Assembly (NCBI GenBank): GCA_009783265.1
Contig: WRHM01000004.1
Span: forward strand, 124,001 to 188,000
Reading direction: 5' to 3'
Length of the DNA stretch: 64,000 nt
From: Oscillospiraceae bacterium
GTDB lineage: Bacteria; Bacillota; Clostridia; Oscillospirales; WRJC01
Shown here: one piece after another, positions 43,088 to 52,840 of the stretch
How positions within the stretch are numbered: the stretch's first letter is position 1
How the letters are laid out: the number at the start of each line of letters is the position of its first letter
Made by a program: the position numbers and the translations under genes
The notes under the pieces: generated by a model
What the model saw: the letters and a program-made list of their open reading frames with translations, nothing else
What the model was told of the DNA's origin: nothing
Database searches by the model: none

Positions 43088-45136
43088 ATGCTTGAAAAAG
43101 GCGGTATATCAGTAGAAACAAAACATATTTTCCCGATAATCAAAAGATGGTTATACTCAGACAAAGAGATATTCCTGAGAGAGCTTGTCTCTAATTCATG
43201 CGACGCTATAACTAAAATAAAAAGATTGATCTCACTCGGGGAAGTCAGGCCGGAATCAATCGAAAATTTTAATTATGACGGCGGGTTTAAAATTTCTGTC
43301 GAGTTAAATCCCGAAGAAAAAACGCTTAAAATATCAGACAACGGCATAGGAATGAATTCGGAAGAAGTCAAAAAATATATTAATCAGATCGCGCTCTCCG
43401 GCGCGCTGGATTTTATAGAGAAATACGAGAGCGAAGAAAACGCTGAGGAGAAAGATAAAGACGCCCCGCGCAGCGGCGGCATTATCGGCCATTTCGGATT
43501 GGGATTTTATTCGTCGTTTATGATTTCAGACAGCGTTGACATACGAACAAAATCATATATGGGCGGCTCTGGGGTTTTCTGGACATGCACCGAAGAAGGC
43601 AATTTTGAACTCTACGAAGGCGACTGCGAATATTCCCCCGAAAAAACAGACATGGGGACAGAAGTTATTTTGCACATAAACGAAGAAAACAAAGAGTTTT
43701 TGAGCGAATATAAAATCAAAGAAATACTTGAAAAATATTGCGCGTTTATGCCCTATGAAATATATTTCACAGACGTAAGCAAGCCTCGCGAACACGAGCA
43801 TGATCATGAACATGAAAAAGGCGAAGAATGTGAAGAATGTGAGAAAGAAAAGCCCATAAACGAAATAACTCCGTTGTGGGCGAAAAATCCGTCGTCATGC
43901 GAAAAAGAAGAATATTTAGAATTTTATAAAAAAGTTTTTCACGATTTCAAAGAGCCTTTGTTTTATATTCACATTAATGCCGATTATCCGTTGAATTTTA
44001 AAGGGATTTTATATTTTCCGAAAATAAACACCCAGTTCGACAGCCTTGACGGCGAAGTGAAATTATATTATAATCAGGTTTTTGTCGCTGATAATATAAA
44101 AGAAGTCATACCCGAATATTTATTAATGCTCAAAGGCGTGATTGACTGCCCGGAGCTGCCATTAAACGTTTCACGGAGCTATCTGCAAAACAGCGGCTAT
44201 GTGTCAAAAATATCGGCGCATATAGTCAAAAAAGCCGGGGATAAATTAAGCTCTCTGTTTAATACAGAACGAAAAGAATACGAGGGATTCTGGGAAGACA
44301 TAAAAACTTTTATATTATACGGCTGTTTGCGTGACCAGAAGTTTTACGACAGGTTAAAAGATATTATAATTTATAAGAACACAGACGGCGAATACAAAAC
44401 GCTTGATGAATACGCAACCCCCGCCGCTGAAGCGGCACCCCCTTCTGAGAAGGGGGCTGTAGGAGACGGCGCCCCCGGCGTCACGCATAACGACACAGAA
44501 CCAATTAAAATATATTACACTAATAATCCGTCGGCTCAGGCTGTTTATGTGAGTATGCACAAGAGAGCCGGGCGTGAGATTTTAATTCTCGAAAATATAA
44601 TCGAGACGCAGTTTATCACTCTTGTCGAGATGAAAAGCGACAAGCCGAAAGTAAAATTTATAAGAGTAGATTCCGACATGGAAGAAAAAGAAGAAAAAAA
44701 TAATAATAAAAATAAAAAAGACGATAAAGATAAGAAAAAAGAAACTCCTGAAAATCAGGAATTAATTGATTTATTCAGGGAATCTATAAAAGAATCCGGG
44801 GCGAAAGATAATCTTAAAATAGAAGTGGGCGAACTCTCAGACGAAAAAATCCCGGCTCTGATGACTTTGTCCGAGCAATCCAGAAGAATGGCTGACATGA
44901 TGAAGCAATATAAAATGATGGACGCGAACATGGCGGGATTGCCTGATTCTGATTATGACGAGACGCTGATAATAAATTCAAAAAACGCGCTTATCCAAAA
45001 GCTCGCCAAGACAAAAAACAAAGAAACCGCGAGATATATTTATATGCTTTCTCTGATAAGCAGACGCGAGCTTACGGCTGAGGAACTTGAGAATTTTATT
45101 GATTACAGCATAGATTTATGCGATAAAACCGTGTAA
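43088..45136 (+). CDS. htpG: HtpG (bacterial Hsp90) with an in-frame palindromic-repeat insert
   Basis: A 682-residue chaperone. The ATP site is clear: FLRELVSNSCDAITK, ISDNGIGM, and the lid and glycine motif GHFGLGFYSSFMI. The middle and dimerisation domains follow (LPLNVSRSYLQNS, LSEQSRRMADMMKQ). It is longer than E. coli HtpG (624). Three extra pieces are visible: a His/Glu/Cys-rich loop near residue 240 (EHEHDHEHEKGEECEE), the repeat-encoded TPAAEAAPPSEKGA at about 442-457, and a Lys/Asn/Glu loop near 540. GGAGG lies before the ATG. It is its own unit with a terminator. Confidence 0.95.
   Translation: MLEKGGISVETKHIFPIIKRWLYSDKEIFLRELVSNSCDAITKIKRLISLGEVRPESIENFNYDGGFKISVELNPEEKTLKISDNGIGMNSEEVKKYINQIALSGALDFIEKYESEENAEEKDKDAPRSGGIIGHFGLGFYSSFMISDSVDIRTKSYMGGSGVFWTCTEEGNFELYEGDCEYSPEKTDMGTEVILHINEENKEFLSEYKIKEILEKYCAFMPYEIYFTDVSKPREHEHDHEHEKGEECEECEKEKPINEITPLWAKNPSSCEKEEYLEFYKKVFHDFKEPLFYIHINADYPLNFKGILYFPKINTQFDSLDGEVKLYYNQVFVADNIKEVIPEYLLMLKGVIDCPELPLNVSRSYLQNSGYVSKISAHIVKKAGDKLSSLFNTERKEYEGFWEDIKTFILYGCLRDQKFYDRLKDIIIYKNTDGEYKTLDEYATPAAEAAPPSEKGAVGDGAPGVTHNDTEPIKIYYTNNPSAQAVYVSMHKRAGREILILENIIETQFITLVEMKSDKPKVKFIRVDSDMEEKEEKNNNKNKKDDKDKKKETPENQELIDLFRESIKESGAKDNLKIEVGELSDEKIPALMTLSEQSRRMADMMKQYKMMDANMAGLPDSDYDETLIINSKNALIQKLAKTKNKETARYIYMLSLISRRELTAEELENFIDYSIDLCDKTV
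44413..44460. repeat. Palindromic repeat, family 1, inserted in frame in htpG
   Basis: On the coding strand CAACCCCCGCCG, CTGAAGCGGC and ACCCCCTTCTGAGAAGGGGG encode ATPAAEAAPPSEKGA. It is the same element, orientation and frame as 20616-20664 in the asparagine-synthase gene. It sits in a loop of the Hsp90 middle domain. Confidence 0.88.
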
Positions 45137-45154
45137 AAGCATATAAATCGCATC

Positions 45155-45182
45155 AAAAAAGACCCTTTCGGGTCTTTTATTG
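45155..45182 (+). terminator. Terminator of htpG
   Basis: AAAAGACCC and GGGTCTTTT pair around TTTC, followed by T-rich sequence. It also serves the converging glycosidase gene. Confidence 0.85.
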
Positions 45183-45192
45183 TTGTGATAAA

Positions 45193-47028
45193 TTATATCA
45201 AAGGGTTTTCCGGGCCGTCGATATATCCCCCGTCTATCATGGCGATAAGCGATAATAACGCGCCCCAGTGATAAAATCTGTCGCTGCTGTTCACGTCGCA
45301 GCCCATACCCGTATCGGCATTATAATTTTCATGCACATGACCGTTCATATTCCATTCGAGAAGAAGCAAATTTTTGGATTTTCCAGCTAAAATTCCGCAC
45401 GCTTCAGTCAGTCCGTGCTTGCGCAGGGCGATATACGCCAGAAAATTCATAGGAGCCCAGATACGTCCCCGCCAGTAATTCTGGTCAGGATACGCCGGGT
45501 CGTTTCTGGCAATCGACGGCATCATATATTCGCCGTAAAATTCGTCTTTATTAAAAAAATGTTCTCTGATTATGCGCTCGGCTTTATCCGCGCTGACTTT
45601 GTCGCTGAATAACGCGTAAAAATTTGTCGGCGAAATTCTCCGGCTGAACTCGCCAGTGTCTGTGCGTTTATTAAGATACATGCCAAATTCATCGTCCCAC
45701 ATATTTTCAAGGCCGTTTTTTGATCGCTCAGCGCGTTCGCGCAGTTCGCCGCTTTCCGGCCGCCTGCCTATAACATCCGCAAGTTCGGCGAGAGCTTCGC
45801 AGTCCATTATATATAGCCCCGTCAGCCCAACGTCCGCAAGGCGCATTATATGCTTCTCCCCGTCAAACGGAATATCGTCGTACATAGGCGAATTATCTAA
45901 TCCTGATTCTAATTTTGCGCCGAGCAGTTCGTTTATTCCACCCGTTTCCCAATGCCGCCCGTATTTTGCCTCATAAGGGTCAGACCCCCAGCACAAGCTG
46001 CCGTCGGGTAAACTCCGGTTATCCGCAAACCACCGGTTCCATTCGAGCAAATCGTCAAAAAGATATTCAATAATCCAGTTTTCACGATAACGCCTGTATA
46101 TTTCTTTTAATGCAAGCGAACCAACCGGCGGCTGCGACCTGTCGCGGCTCTTGCCGTCGTTTACGCTGCCGAAGTTGGGGATAAAGCCTTTTTCGGTTTT
46201 TTCATGTGTGATTGCGATTAAATTAGCATAAGCTAAATTTTTATTGTCGGGCATTGCCATCATTGCGGCAAAATAAGTGTCCCAGCAAAATAATACATAT
46301 CCGCTCCACCATTTGCTCCAAGGGCGGCTCACAGGAGAACAAATCTGATCGTTTTCGGGCTCGTATATAGTATCCCACGCAAGACATGTCTTCATGGCGT
46401 TATATGCCTCGGACAATTCACCGAAGCGCGTGATTTCGCTTTTAACGCTTTCTTTTTGCTTCCGCATCAATTCTTTCAGTTCGCCCGCCTGAATAGCTTT
46501 ATCGGTCGAAACGGCGACTGCCTGAGATAATTCTACTGCAAGAAACGGGTTAAGAATCCCGGTATTTAATTCTTTTATATGCCTGCCGTCAGTAAAAACG
46601 CAAAATTTCTTTTCCGGGGTTACGCCTGTCAAACAAACGCCGTTTATCTCGACATGGCCGGGCCTGTTCCATAGAATAGATGCCGAAATAAGCAATGCGG
46701 GCGGGGTTTTGGCGATTTTTACCGGAGTTATCAAAAGATACTGGTCATCGTCTATTACTGCGCTCTGTATAAAAATCTCATGATCGTGCGAATACAAAGT
46801 AAGTTCTGTATATGTCCCGTCGTAACTGCGCATACCGGGGTGAATATTATCAAAGCCTATCATGGCTTCAGTTAATAACATGCCCTTGCCGTAAGTGCCA
46901 TTATAAAATTTAAATCCGAGGCTTACCGCAAAACATTCCGGCATACATACGTGAGTAAGCACGCTGTTGTTATAATAAGTGTTAAATCCCTGAAACATTT
47001 CTTTTTTTAACTGCGCTATATTATTCAT
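45193..47028 (-). CDS. MGH1/GH63-type glycoside hydrolase (alpha-glycosidase, (alpha/alpha)6 barrel)
   Basis: A 611-residue protein. The ATG at 47028 follows TGAGGT. The frame extends 77 codons further back, but those codons are non-coding DNA and a palindromic repeat. The catalytic domain has KWWSGYVLFCWDTYFAAMMA, GFIPNF, RSQPPVGSLALKEIY, WIIEYLFDDLLEWNRWFADN and YWRGRIWAPMNFLAY, the pattern of the mannosylglycerate-hydrolase MGH1-like/GH63 group. An N-terminal beta domain precedes it. No signal peptide is seen, so it is cytoplasmic. It probably degrades the oligosaccharide taken up through the neighbouring binding proteins. Confidence 0.8.
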   Translation of the reverse strand: MNNIAQLKKEMFQGFNTYYNNSVLTHVCMPECFAVSLGFKFYNGTYGKGMLLTEAMIGFDNIHPGMRSYDGTYTELTLYSHDHEIFIQSAVIDDDQYLLITPVKIAKTPPALLISASILWNRPGHVEINGVCLTGVTPEKKFCVFTDGRHIKELNTGILNPFLAVELSQAVAVSTDKAIQAGELKELMRKQKESVKSEITRFGELSEAYNAMKTCLAWDTIYEPENDQICSPVSRPWSKWWSGYVLFCWDTYFAAMMAMPDNKNLAYANLIAITHEKTEKGFIPNFGSVNDGKSRDRSQPPVGSLALKEIYRRYRENWIIEYLFDDLLEWNRWFADNRSLPDGSLCWGSDPYEAKYGRHWETGGINELLGAKLESGLDNSPMYDDIPFDGEKHIMRLADVGLTGLYIMDCEALAELADVIGRRPESGELRERAERSKNGLENMWDDEFGMYLNKRTDTGEFSRRISPTNFYALFSDKVSADKAERIIREHFFNKDEFYGEYMMPSIARNDPAYPDQNYWRGRIWAPMNFLAYIALRKHGLTEACGILAGKSKNLLLLEWNMNGHVHENYNADTGMGCDVNSSDRFYHWGALLSLIAMIDGGYIDGPENPLI

Positions 47029-47173
47029 AATTACCTCAATTTTTTTATAGGGAGTTGTAAATATTATATTTTGTGTAGGGGCGGCCATTGGCCGTCCGTA
47101 AAAAATTAATGTTAATTTAACGTGAGTTCGACAGAAAAACAATGGATTAATGCGAAATATTGGCCGATATTCC

Positions 47174-47256
47174 GTAGGGCGTGACGCCCCGGCACGCCGC
47201 GAATGTGCTTTTGCGTGGGTTTTATACCGGCGGCGCGTCGGGGGCGCCGCGCCCAA
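47174..47256. repeat. Palindromic repeat, family 2
   Basis: GTAGGGCGTGACGCCCCGGC and CGGGGGCGCCGCGCCCAAC are inverted arms around a 40-base middle. It matches 36290-36372 closely and the in-gene copy at 63165-63248 at its ends. Confidence 0.82.
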
Positions 47257-47285
47257 CAAATAAATTTTGAGGTTTTAGGACAAGT

Positions 47286-48791
47286 CTATTTATAATTTTC
47301 ATAAAAAGCTTCGACTTTAGCCAGCATTTTCGCCTCGGCTTTTTCAAATTGCGATACATATCCGGTCTTTCTGCCGCTGACCATGCTCGCTAAAGTTTCG
47401 TCTATTGAAGTCAGGCTAAAAAGCACGCCTATATCATATATTTTATTGCCGAAGATAATATCGAGCATGTCTTCGGATTCGTCGTCGCGCGCGCTTTTTG
47501 TCCGCAGGCTTATCTCATAAAAAGCGGGCGTAAGAGTCTTAACTGATTCACGCGCCATAGCTTCTGTCAGCAAACCGGCGAATTCCGGGTCTACAGTTTT
47601 AGGGAATGACACGGCATATCCCCACTGGGTCTCCATAGAATAATAATTTTCCTGAAACTCGTCAAATTTCGGGAACGGGATAATTCCGAAATCCGTTTCC
47701 ATTGCGCGCAGGGATTCCACTATCGGCAAAAATATACTCGAACGCATCAAAAATCTGTTCTCCTGAAAATACGCGTTAGCCGTGAGCCATACGTCAGACG
47801 CGCCTTTAATAGTATCCGCATGAAACATCGCCATCGGGTCTGCCGTTACTTCGAGTATCTTTTCTATAACGTCAAGCGAACGCTGGGTTCCCAGAGTAAG
47901 TTCGGGGATCCCGTCTTTGTTGACAGTCACCGATCTCTCGCCGGCTCCCTGATATATATGAATCCCCACCTGGTATTCCGACATAAAACCCCACTGGTCA
48001 AACTGCCCCATTGTTCCGTCGCCGTCTAAATCCCTGTTTACGCCTTTTGAAAGTTCGAGCATATTATCCAAAGTCCATTTCCCGTCGCGGACAAGTTTAT
48101 ACGGGTATTCAAGATTAAACTCTTTGAACATGTCTTTGTTGAAATACATACAGGTCAGCCGCAAGTCGTCTTTTATTATAAGCTGGCCGTCCTGCATATA
48201 TAATTTGCCGTTTACCGTAAGATCTCTATTAAGATTCTGATCCCACCAGTCATATTGCAAATTCTCGCTTATATACGGCATTTCATACCAGTTTGCGAGC
48301 AGCCCGGCATTTGCGAGACTTCCCATGTCTTTGATTTCAAACTGGATTAAATCATACATGTCGTCACCAGCGTTCACGCTTGCGCGGGCCGCAGACATTG
48401 CGCTCCCGGATATTGACTCTATAATTTTTACGTTATATTTTTCTTCAACGGCGATTTTTCTCATATAAAGCGCGTCGTTTATCGGGTCGCCGTTATGCTC
48501 TTCTGCCAGAAAATAATCCCAGATATGCACGCCTTCGCGGTTAAGTATCGTGTAAGTTCTGCCGCCAAAATCAACGACGGGCAGTTCGGGATAAACAGGC
48601 GCGTTGTTATCTTCTTCTGTCATTAAACTTAAATCATCTTCAGGATCGGCCTGATTAATATTTTCGCCTTTGACGTCTGACCCAGTAGTTGCTGTATCTC
48701 CCGATATTTTTTGATCATTTCCGCCGCATGAAGCAAACGCAAATATAATCAAAAACGCCATAAATATAAATAAAAGCTTAATTATACGCAT
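47286..48791 (-). CDS. Extracellular solute-binding lipoprotein, third paralogue
   Basis: A 501-residue protein. The ATG at 48791 follows CGGAGGGA; the longer frame to 48827 is rejected. The signal peptide ends in FASCGG. The mature part starts PELPVVDFGGRTYTILNREG. It has RDLDGDGTMGQFDQWGF and PAFYEISLRTKSARDDES, which match the genes at 12100 and 13883. Sugar-binding for an ABC importer encoded elsewhere is likely. It lies upstream of the MGH1-type glycosidase on the same strand, suggesting linked substrate use. Confidence 0.85.
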   Translation of the reverse strand: MRIIKLLFIFMAFLIIFAFASCGGNDQKISGDTATTGSDVKGENINQADPEDDLSLMTEEDNNAPVYPELPVVDFGGRTYTILNREGVHIWDYFLAEEHNGDPINDALYMRKIAVEEKYNVKIIESISGSAMSAARASVNAGDDMYDLIQFEIKDMGSLANAGLLANWYEMPYISENLQYDWWDQNLNRDLTVNGKLYMQDGQLIIKDDLRLTCMYFNKDMFKEFNLEYPYKLVRDGKWTLDNMLELSKGVNRDLDGDGTMGQFDQWGFMSEYQVGIHIYQGAGERSVTVNKDGIPELTLGTQRSLDVIEKILEVTADPMAMFHADTIKGASDVWLTANAYFQENRFLMRSSIFLPIVESLRAMETDFGIIPFPKFDEFQENYYSMETQWGYAVSFPKTVDPEFAGLLTEAMARESVKTLTPAFYEISLRTKSARDDESEDMLDIIFGNKIYDIGVLFSLTSIDETLASMVSGRKTGYVSQFEKAEAKMLAKVEAFYENYK

Positions 48792-48852
48792 ATATTTTCC
48801 CTCCGAAATTAAAATTTCATTAAACAAGTTTTTTTATTTTAATTCCCCCGAA

Positions 48853-50133
48853 TTATTTCATTATTTCGAGACATTCTTCCAGAGCCTTGTCAGCCGTGAT
48901 TTTTCCCGTAACAATATTTGATATATTTTTAAAAAGCGAATCCCTTGCGGCAGGGTTCAATAAATCCTGCGTTGCCGCTACCATGCCCGTAACGCCTTTT
49001 GTCATCGCGAGCGCAGATACAGCGAGCGAATCCAATTCGCCTGACGAAATTACCCCGTTTTTAAGCGCAGTAACCGTCAGTTCCCCAAACGAAGAAACTA
49101 CTTCGTCCGTTGTCATCGCTTTAACAAATTCAACGCATGTATCGCGCTTTTTCGGGTCATCCCATGCTTTTTTAGTAATGCAATACCCCATTGAAAACCC
49201 TCCTATAGCGTCTGTTGACTTTCTCTCGCCTTTTGACGGGACATAAATAATCACAAAGTTATCTATATCGTCAGCATGTTCCTGAAACCACCCTACTTTC
49301 CATGAACCGTCCAACAAAAATGCCGCTTTATTTTCTATCATCATTAAAACAGTTTCGTCATCGTCGGCAGTATTTGTATTCTCAGGGAAAAAGCCTTCTT
49401 CATAAAGCGATTTAATATCATTCAGCCCCGCAATCCAGTTCTGCCCGATTTCATCGTCGGCAGAAGCAGGAGTTTTTGTGTGGCTTGAAATTTTCCCGTT
49501 ATTATAAACACAGTACTCAAACCAATAATGCGGGACATTTTTTAGAGAACATGCTATAGGCGTATATCCTTTGTCTTTTATAATACGGCAATCCGCGAGA
49601 AACTGATTCCATGTGTAATCTGCTCCCGGAATATCAACGCCGCAGTCCGCAAGCACTTTTTTATTTACAAACAGGGCTTCCCAATATCCGTAAACCGAAA
49701 CGGCGTATTGCCGTCCGTCATAAGTCGAAACAGGCATGAGCGATTCTTTCATATTTGAAGCGTAGTCCGGATATTCTTTGCGTATGTCGCTGATTGAAAC
49801 AAGCATTTCGTTTTTAATCAATTCGTCTGCGTCTGCGCCGGTAAAATAAAAAATCACGTCGGGCTCGCTGCCGTTTTGAAAATCAGATATTACTTTTGCT
49901 TTCCATTCCTCGTTTACAGAGGCAGTCTCGACGTCGATTATTTTGTTTCCCGTTTTCTGCTCATAGCCTTTATAAGCGCTCACAAAATTCCGCCGATTTC
50001 CGTCGCTGTCACTAAACGGCGTGACAACCGTCAGTTCGACTTTGCCGCCTGATTCCTTTTCTGTATTACCGCACCCGGTAAAAATACTGAGCGTTATAAT
50101 AACCGCCATTATTATCAAAAAAAATTTCCTCAT
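48853..50133 (-). CDS. ABC sugar-binding lipoprotein (family 1, MalE/UgpB-like)
   Basis: A 426-residue protein with a signal peptide and lipobox (SIFTGCGN). The body is that of family 1 binding proteins: LTVVTPFSDSDGNRRNF, VISDFQNGSEPDVIFYF, YAVSVYGYWEALFVNKKVL, AAFLLDGSWKVGWFQE and GGFSMGYCITKKAW. It differs from the three long paralogues. It is followed upstream by a hybrid histidine kinase on the same strand, which may sense the same ligand. Confidence 0.85.
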   Translation of the reverse strand: MRKFFLIIMAVIITLSIFTGCGNTEKESGGKVELTVVTPFSDSDGNRRNFVSAYKGYEQKTGNKIIDVETASVNEEWKAKVISDFQNGSEPDVIFYFTGADADELIKNEMLVSISDIRKEYPDYASNMKESLMPVSTYDGRQYAVSVYGYWEALFVNKKVLADCGVDIPGADYTWNQFLADCRIIKDKGYTPIACSLKNVPHYWFEYCVYNNGKISSHTKTPASADDEIGQNWIAGLNDIKSLYEEGFFPENTNTADDDETVLMMIENKAAFLLDGSWKVGWFQEHADDIDNFVIIYVPSKGERKSTDAIGGFSMGYCITKKAWDDPKKRDTCVEFVKAMTTDEVVSSFGELTVTALKNGVISSGELDSLAVSALAMTKGVTGMVAATQDLLNPAARDSLFKNISNIVTGKITADKALEECLEIMK

Positions 50134-50166
50134 AAAAAATTTACCTCCATTTATTTTTAAACAATG

Positions 50167-52689
50167 CTATTTAGCGCATAAATTTTTAATTGTCTGAATC
50201 GCGGACTGAAATTCTATGGGTTTCGCTATATGCCCGTCCATACCGGAATTTAACGCTTTTTCAACGTCAGATTTAAGCGCGTTTGCAGTCATTGCTATTA
50301 TTTTTACTGATTTCGCGTCCGGGCGGTCCATTTCCCTTATTTCTTTTGCGGCTTCGTACCCGTCCATTACCGGCATTTGTATATCCATTAATATTATATC
50401 AAAATACCCCTCCGGCGAATTTTCAAATAATTCTACAGATTCACGCCCATCAAAAGCTTCTTCGATTTTAATACCTGTCACAGAGAGCATTTCTGTTACG
50501 ATCACCCTGTTTATTTCTATATCGTCTACAAGCAGTGCGCGTATATTTGACAAATCCGCGAATTTTTCAGCATCGTCGTCCGCACTTGCGTCAAAAGCAT
50601 TATTTGTGCCTGAAATTTCCGGATTTTCAATCGTTTTAAGCGTTTTAAGCCGAACGGTAAAAAAAACCATGGTACCCCTGCCGAGTTCGCTTTTCACCCA
50701 AATGCTGCCGCTCATCAATTCTATTATACTTTTTGAGATCGTCAGCCCAAGCCCCGTCCCGCCGAAACGTTTCGCGACGCTGCTGTCGGCCTGTTCAAAC
50801 GAATTAAACAAACGCCCGATTTGTTCTTCGTTCATTCCGATACCCTGATCCGATATAGAAAATTCATATACCGACCAATCCCCGCTGTTATCATCATCAG
50901 TTTCAGATTCGATTTCATTGACAGAAATATTAATCCGCCCGCCGTCAGGTGAAAACTTCACGGCATTTGATAAAATATTTAATATAACTTGATTTAATCT
51001 CATACTGTCCGCCATAACAAAATCCCTTTTGACATTTATATCATGCGTTATTTCAATATTATTTTTTTCTGCTTTTGACTGCATAAGCGAAACGGCAAAT
51101 AAAATTCTCTCTGAGAGCTTCGTTTCTTCTTCTGAAAGCGATAATTTCCCCGCTTCGATTTTTGACATATCGAGTATATCGTTTAATATACTGAGCAAAT
51201 GACGGGACGAACTTTCTATTTTTTCGACGCATTCCTGAATTTTTTTCAGATTATCTGATTGCTCGGCAATCTGCGTCATGCCGAGTATGGCGTTCATCGG
51301 GGTTCTGATTTCATGGCTCATATTAGACAAAAACTCGGTTTTTGCCCTGTTAGCCTGTTCGGCGTCGCTCTTTGCCCGCATAATTTCGCTAATATCCATC
51401 ATTGTCATCATTACGCATGAAAGCCTGTTTTCCTCAGAATCAGAAACACGGTTCAGCGACAAACCGTAAGAATAAAACTCATCACTGCCGCTATCAGATT
51501 TAATAGATTTATCAGATTTAATAGTAACTGTCGTCGAAAAGCTGCCGGAGCCATTAAGAGAAAAGACTTCGGCGGCTCCGTCAGGCAATATATCAGACTC
51601 CCCCGATGAAAGCACGCACGCAAGAAAATTTTTATCAGAACAGTCAAAATTAAAACGCGCATTAAAATCCCGCATTGTCTGGTTCCCGTAAACTAATACG
51701 CCCGACGGGTCGAAAAACGCCACCGCTCCCGGCATTGCGTCAAAGTGTCGGCATAAAATATTCAGCGTCATATTTACGCCGTTAAGTATTTTATAATAAT
51801 CGCCTTTATATTGCTCAGTATTCGCCCTGCTGTTAAGCATCCCCGAACCTGCCTCTGTAAATACTTTATAATTTTCATCGAGCAGCCCCGCTATTATTTC
51901 CGCTACCTGTTTTAAAGCGCGTCCGATCTGCCCCATTTCGTCGTCAGGCAGATTTACATTTTTCATATCCGTATTGCCGGCCGCAAACGCTTCGGCGGCG
52001 GCAATAATAGTATTGACCGATTTGTTTATGCCTTTAATATTTCTTATTTCCATAAAAAGCAAAACTGCTGTAATCAAAGCGATAAGCCCCGTCATCAGCA
52101 TGGCGGACATTATATAATCGTCTCTTGCGACTATACGGCTGTCTGCGGCCTGACGTTCATTGATTTCCATAAGTTTTTGATGCAGTTCGCCGATAAACTC
52201 GCCCTTTGGGATAGCCGTGTCGTGCAAACGCTCGACGGCGGCGGCTTTCTGTACGTTTTTTGCCAGACGCGCCACGCTGTCTATTTCCTGCGACCATTCA
52301 GATATTGTGACGCTTAATTCAACTACAATATCATATTGCTCGGCTTGTCCGGCATTTCCGTATCCCTCGTTATTAAGACTCTCCAAATATTCGTTGATTT
52401 TAATTCTGATATTATCCTGATAATCGCTTATGGCCTCAAATAAATTTGTTTGTTCATAACTTCCGTCTTCAATTATCGCGCCACGCAGTACAAGAGACTC
52501 TATCTGGCTTATATCAAACGTAATACTGTTTAAATAAACAAGCGGCTGCATAATCAAACTGTCATTTTTATTTATTATATTATTCATTTTGCCAATATTC
52601 AAATATCCGCATAATCCAATTAAAATCGCGGCTAAAATCGCAATAACAGCGGAGATAAGCATCTTTGTTCTTATTTTAATATTATTCAT
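50167..52689 (-). CDS. Hybrid sensor histidine kinase with receiver domain
   Basis: An 840-residue membrane kinase. Helix 1 (LISAVIAILAAILIGLCGYL) and helix 2 (AMLMTGLIALITAVLLFM) flank a four-helix-bundle sensor of about 160 residues. A HAMP domain and a PAS domain (ILCRHFDAMPGAVAFFDPSG) follow. The HisKA site is FLSNMSHEIRTPMNAILGMT and the ATPase has LNQVILNILSNAVKFSPDG, GIGMNEEQIGRLF and GGTGLGLTIS. The C-terminal receiver has DDIEINR and DIILMDIQMPVMDGYEA with the acceptor Asp. It would pass phosphate to a separate output protein not seen here. It is 34 bases from the sugar-binding gene. Confidence 0.92.
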   Translation of the reverse strand: MNNIKIRTKMLISAVIAILAAILIGLCGYLNIGKMNNIINKNDSLIMQPLVYLNSITFDISQIESLVLRGAIIEDGSYEQTNLFEAISDYQDNIRIKINEYLESLNNEGYGNAGQAEQYDIVVELSVTISEWSQEIDSVARLAKNVQKAAAVERLHDTAIPKGEFIGELHQKLMEINERQAADSRIVARDDYIMSAMLMTGLIALITAVLLFMEIRNIKGINKSVNTIIAAAEAFAAGNTDMKNVNLPDDEMGQIGRALKQVAEIIAGLLDENYKVFTEAGSGMLNSRANTEQYKGDYYKILNGVNMTLNILCRHFDAMPGAVAFFDPSGVLVYGNQTMRDFNARFNFDCSDKNFLACVLSSGESDILPDGAAEVFSLNGSGSFSTTVTIKSDKSIKSDSGSDEFYSYGLSLNRVSDSEENRLSCVMMTMMDISEIMRAKSDAEQANRAKTEFLSNMSHEIRTPMNAILGMTQIAEQSDNLKKIQECVEKIESSSRHLLSILNDILDMSKIEAGKLSLSEEETKLSERILFAVSLMQSKAEKNNIEITHDINVKRDFVMADSMRLNQVILNILSNAVKFSPDGGRINISVNEIESETDDDNSGDWSVYEFSISDQGIGMNEEQIGRLFNSFEQADSSVAKRFGGTGLGLTISKSIIELMSGSIWVKSELGRGTMVFFTVRLKTLKTIENPEISGTNNAFDASADDDAEKFADLSNIRALLVDDIEINRVIVTEMLSVTGIKIEEAFDGRESVELFENSPEGYFDIILMDIQMPVMDGYEAAKEIREMDRPDAKSVKIIAMTANALKSDVEKALNSGMDGHIAKPIEFQSAIQTIKNLCAK

Positions 52690-52766
52690 TATATTAAGAT
52701 TTATCTCCTTTCAGTTAAGCCGGCCGATACTTATCATTTTTGTAATTTTATAATTTAGTATATACT

Positions 52767-52817
52767 AACAAAAAGATATGAACGTTTCAAAAACAACATT
52801 CATATCTTTTTTGTTTT
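52767..52817 (-). terminator. Terminator of the serCA operon or of the kinase region
   Basis: AACAAAAAGATATGAA and TTCATATCTTTTTTGTT form a long stem with A- and T-runs on both sides. On the minus strand it lies just after serA. Confidence 0.8.
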
Positions 52818-52840
52818 AATAATAATATTTGGCTTATATT

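Noticed and set aside
47029-47259. 77-codon N-terminal extension of the MGH1-type glycosidase
   Set aside because: It is translated through a family 2 palindromic repeat and intergenic DNA; the ATG at 47028 has a good ribosome site.
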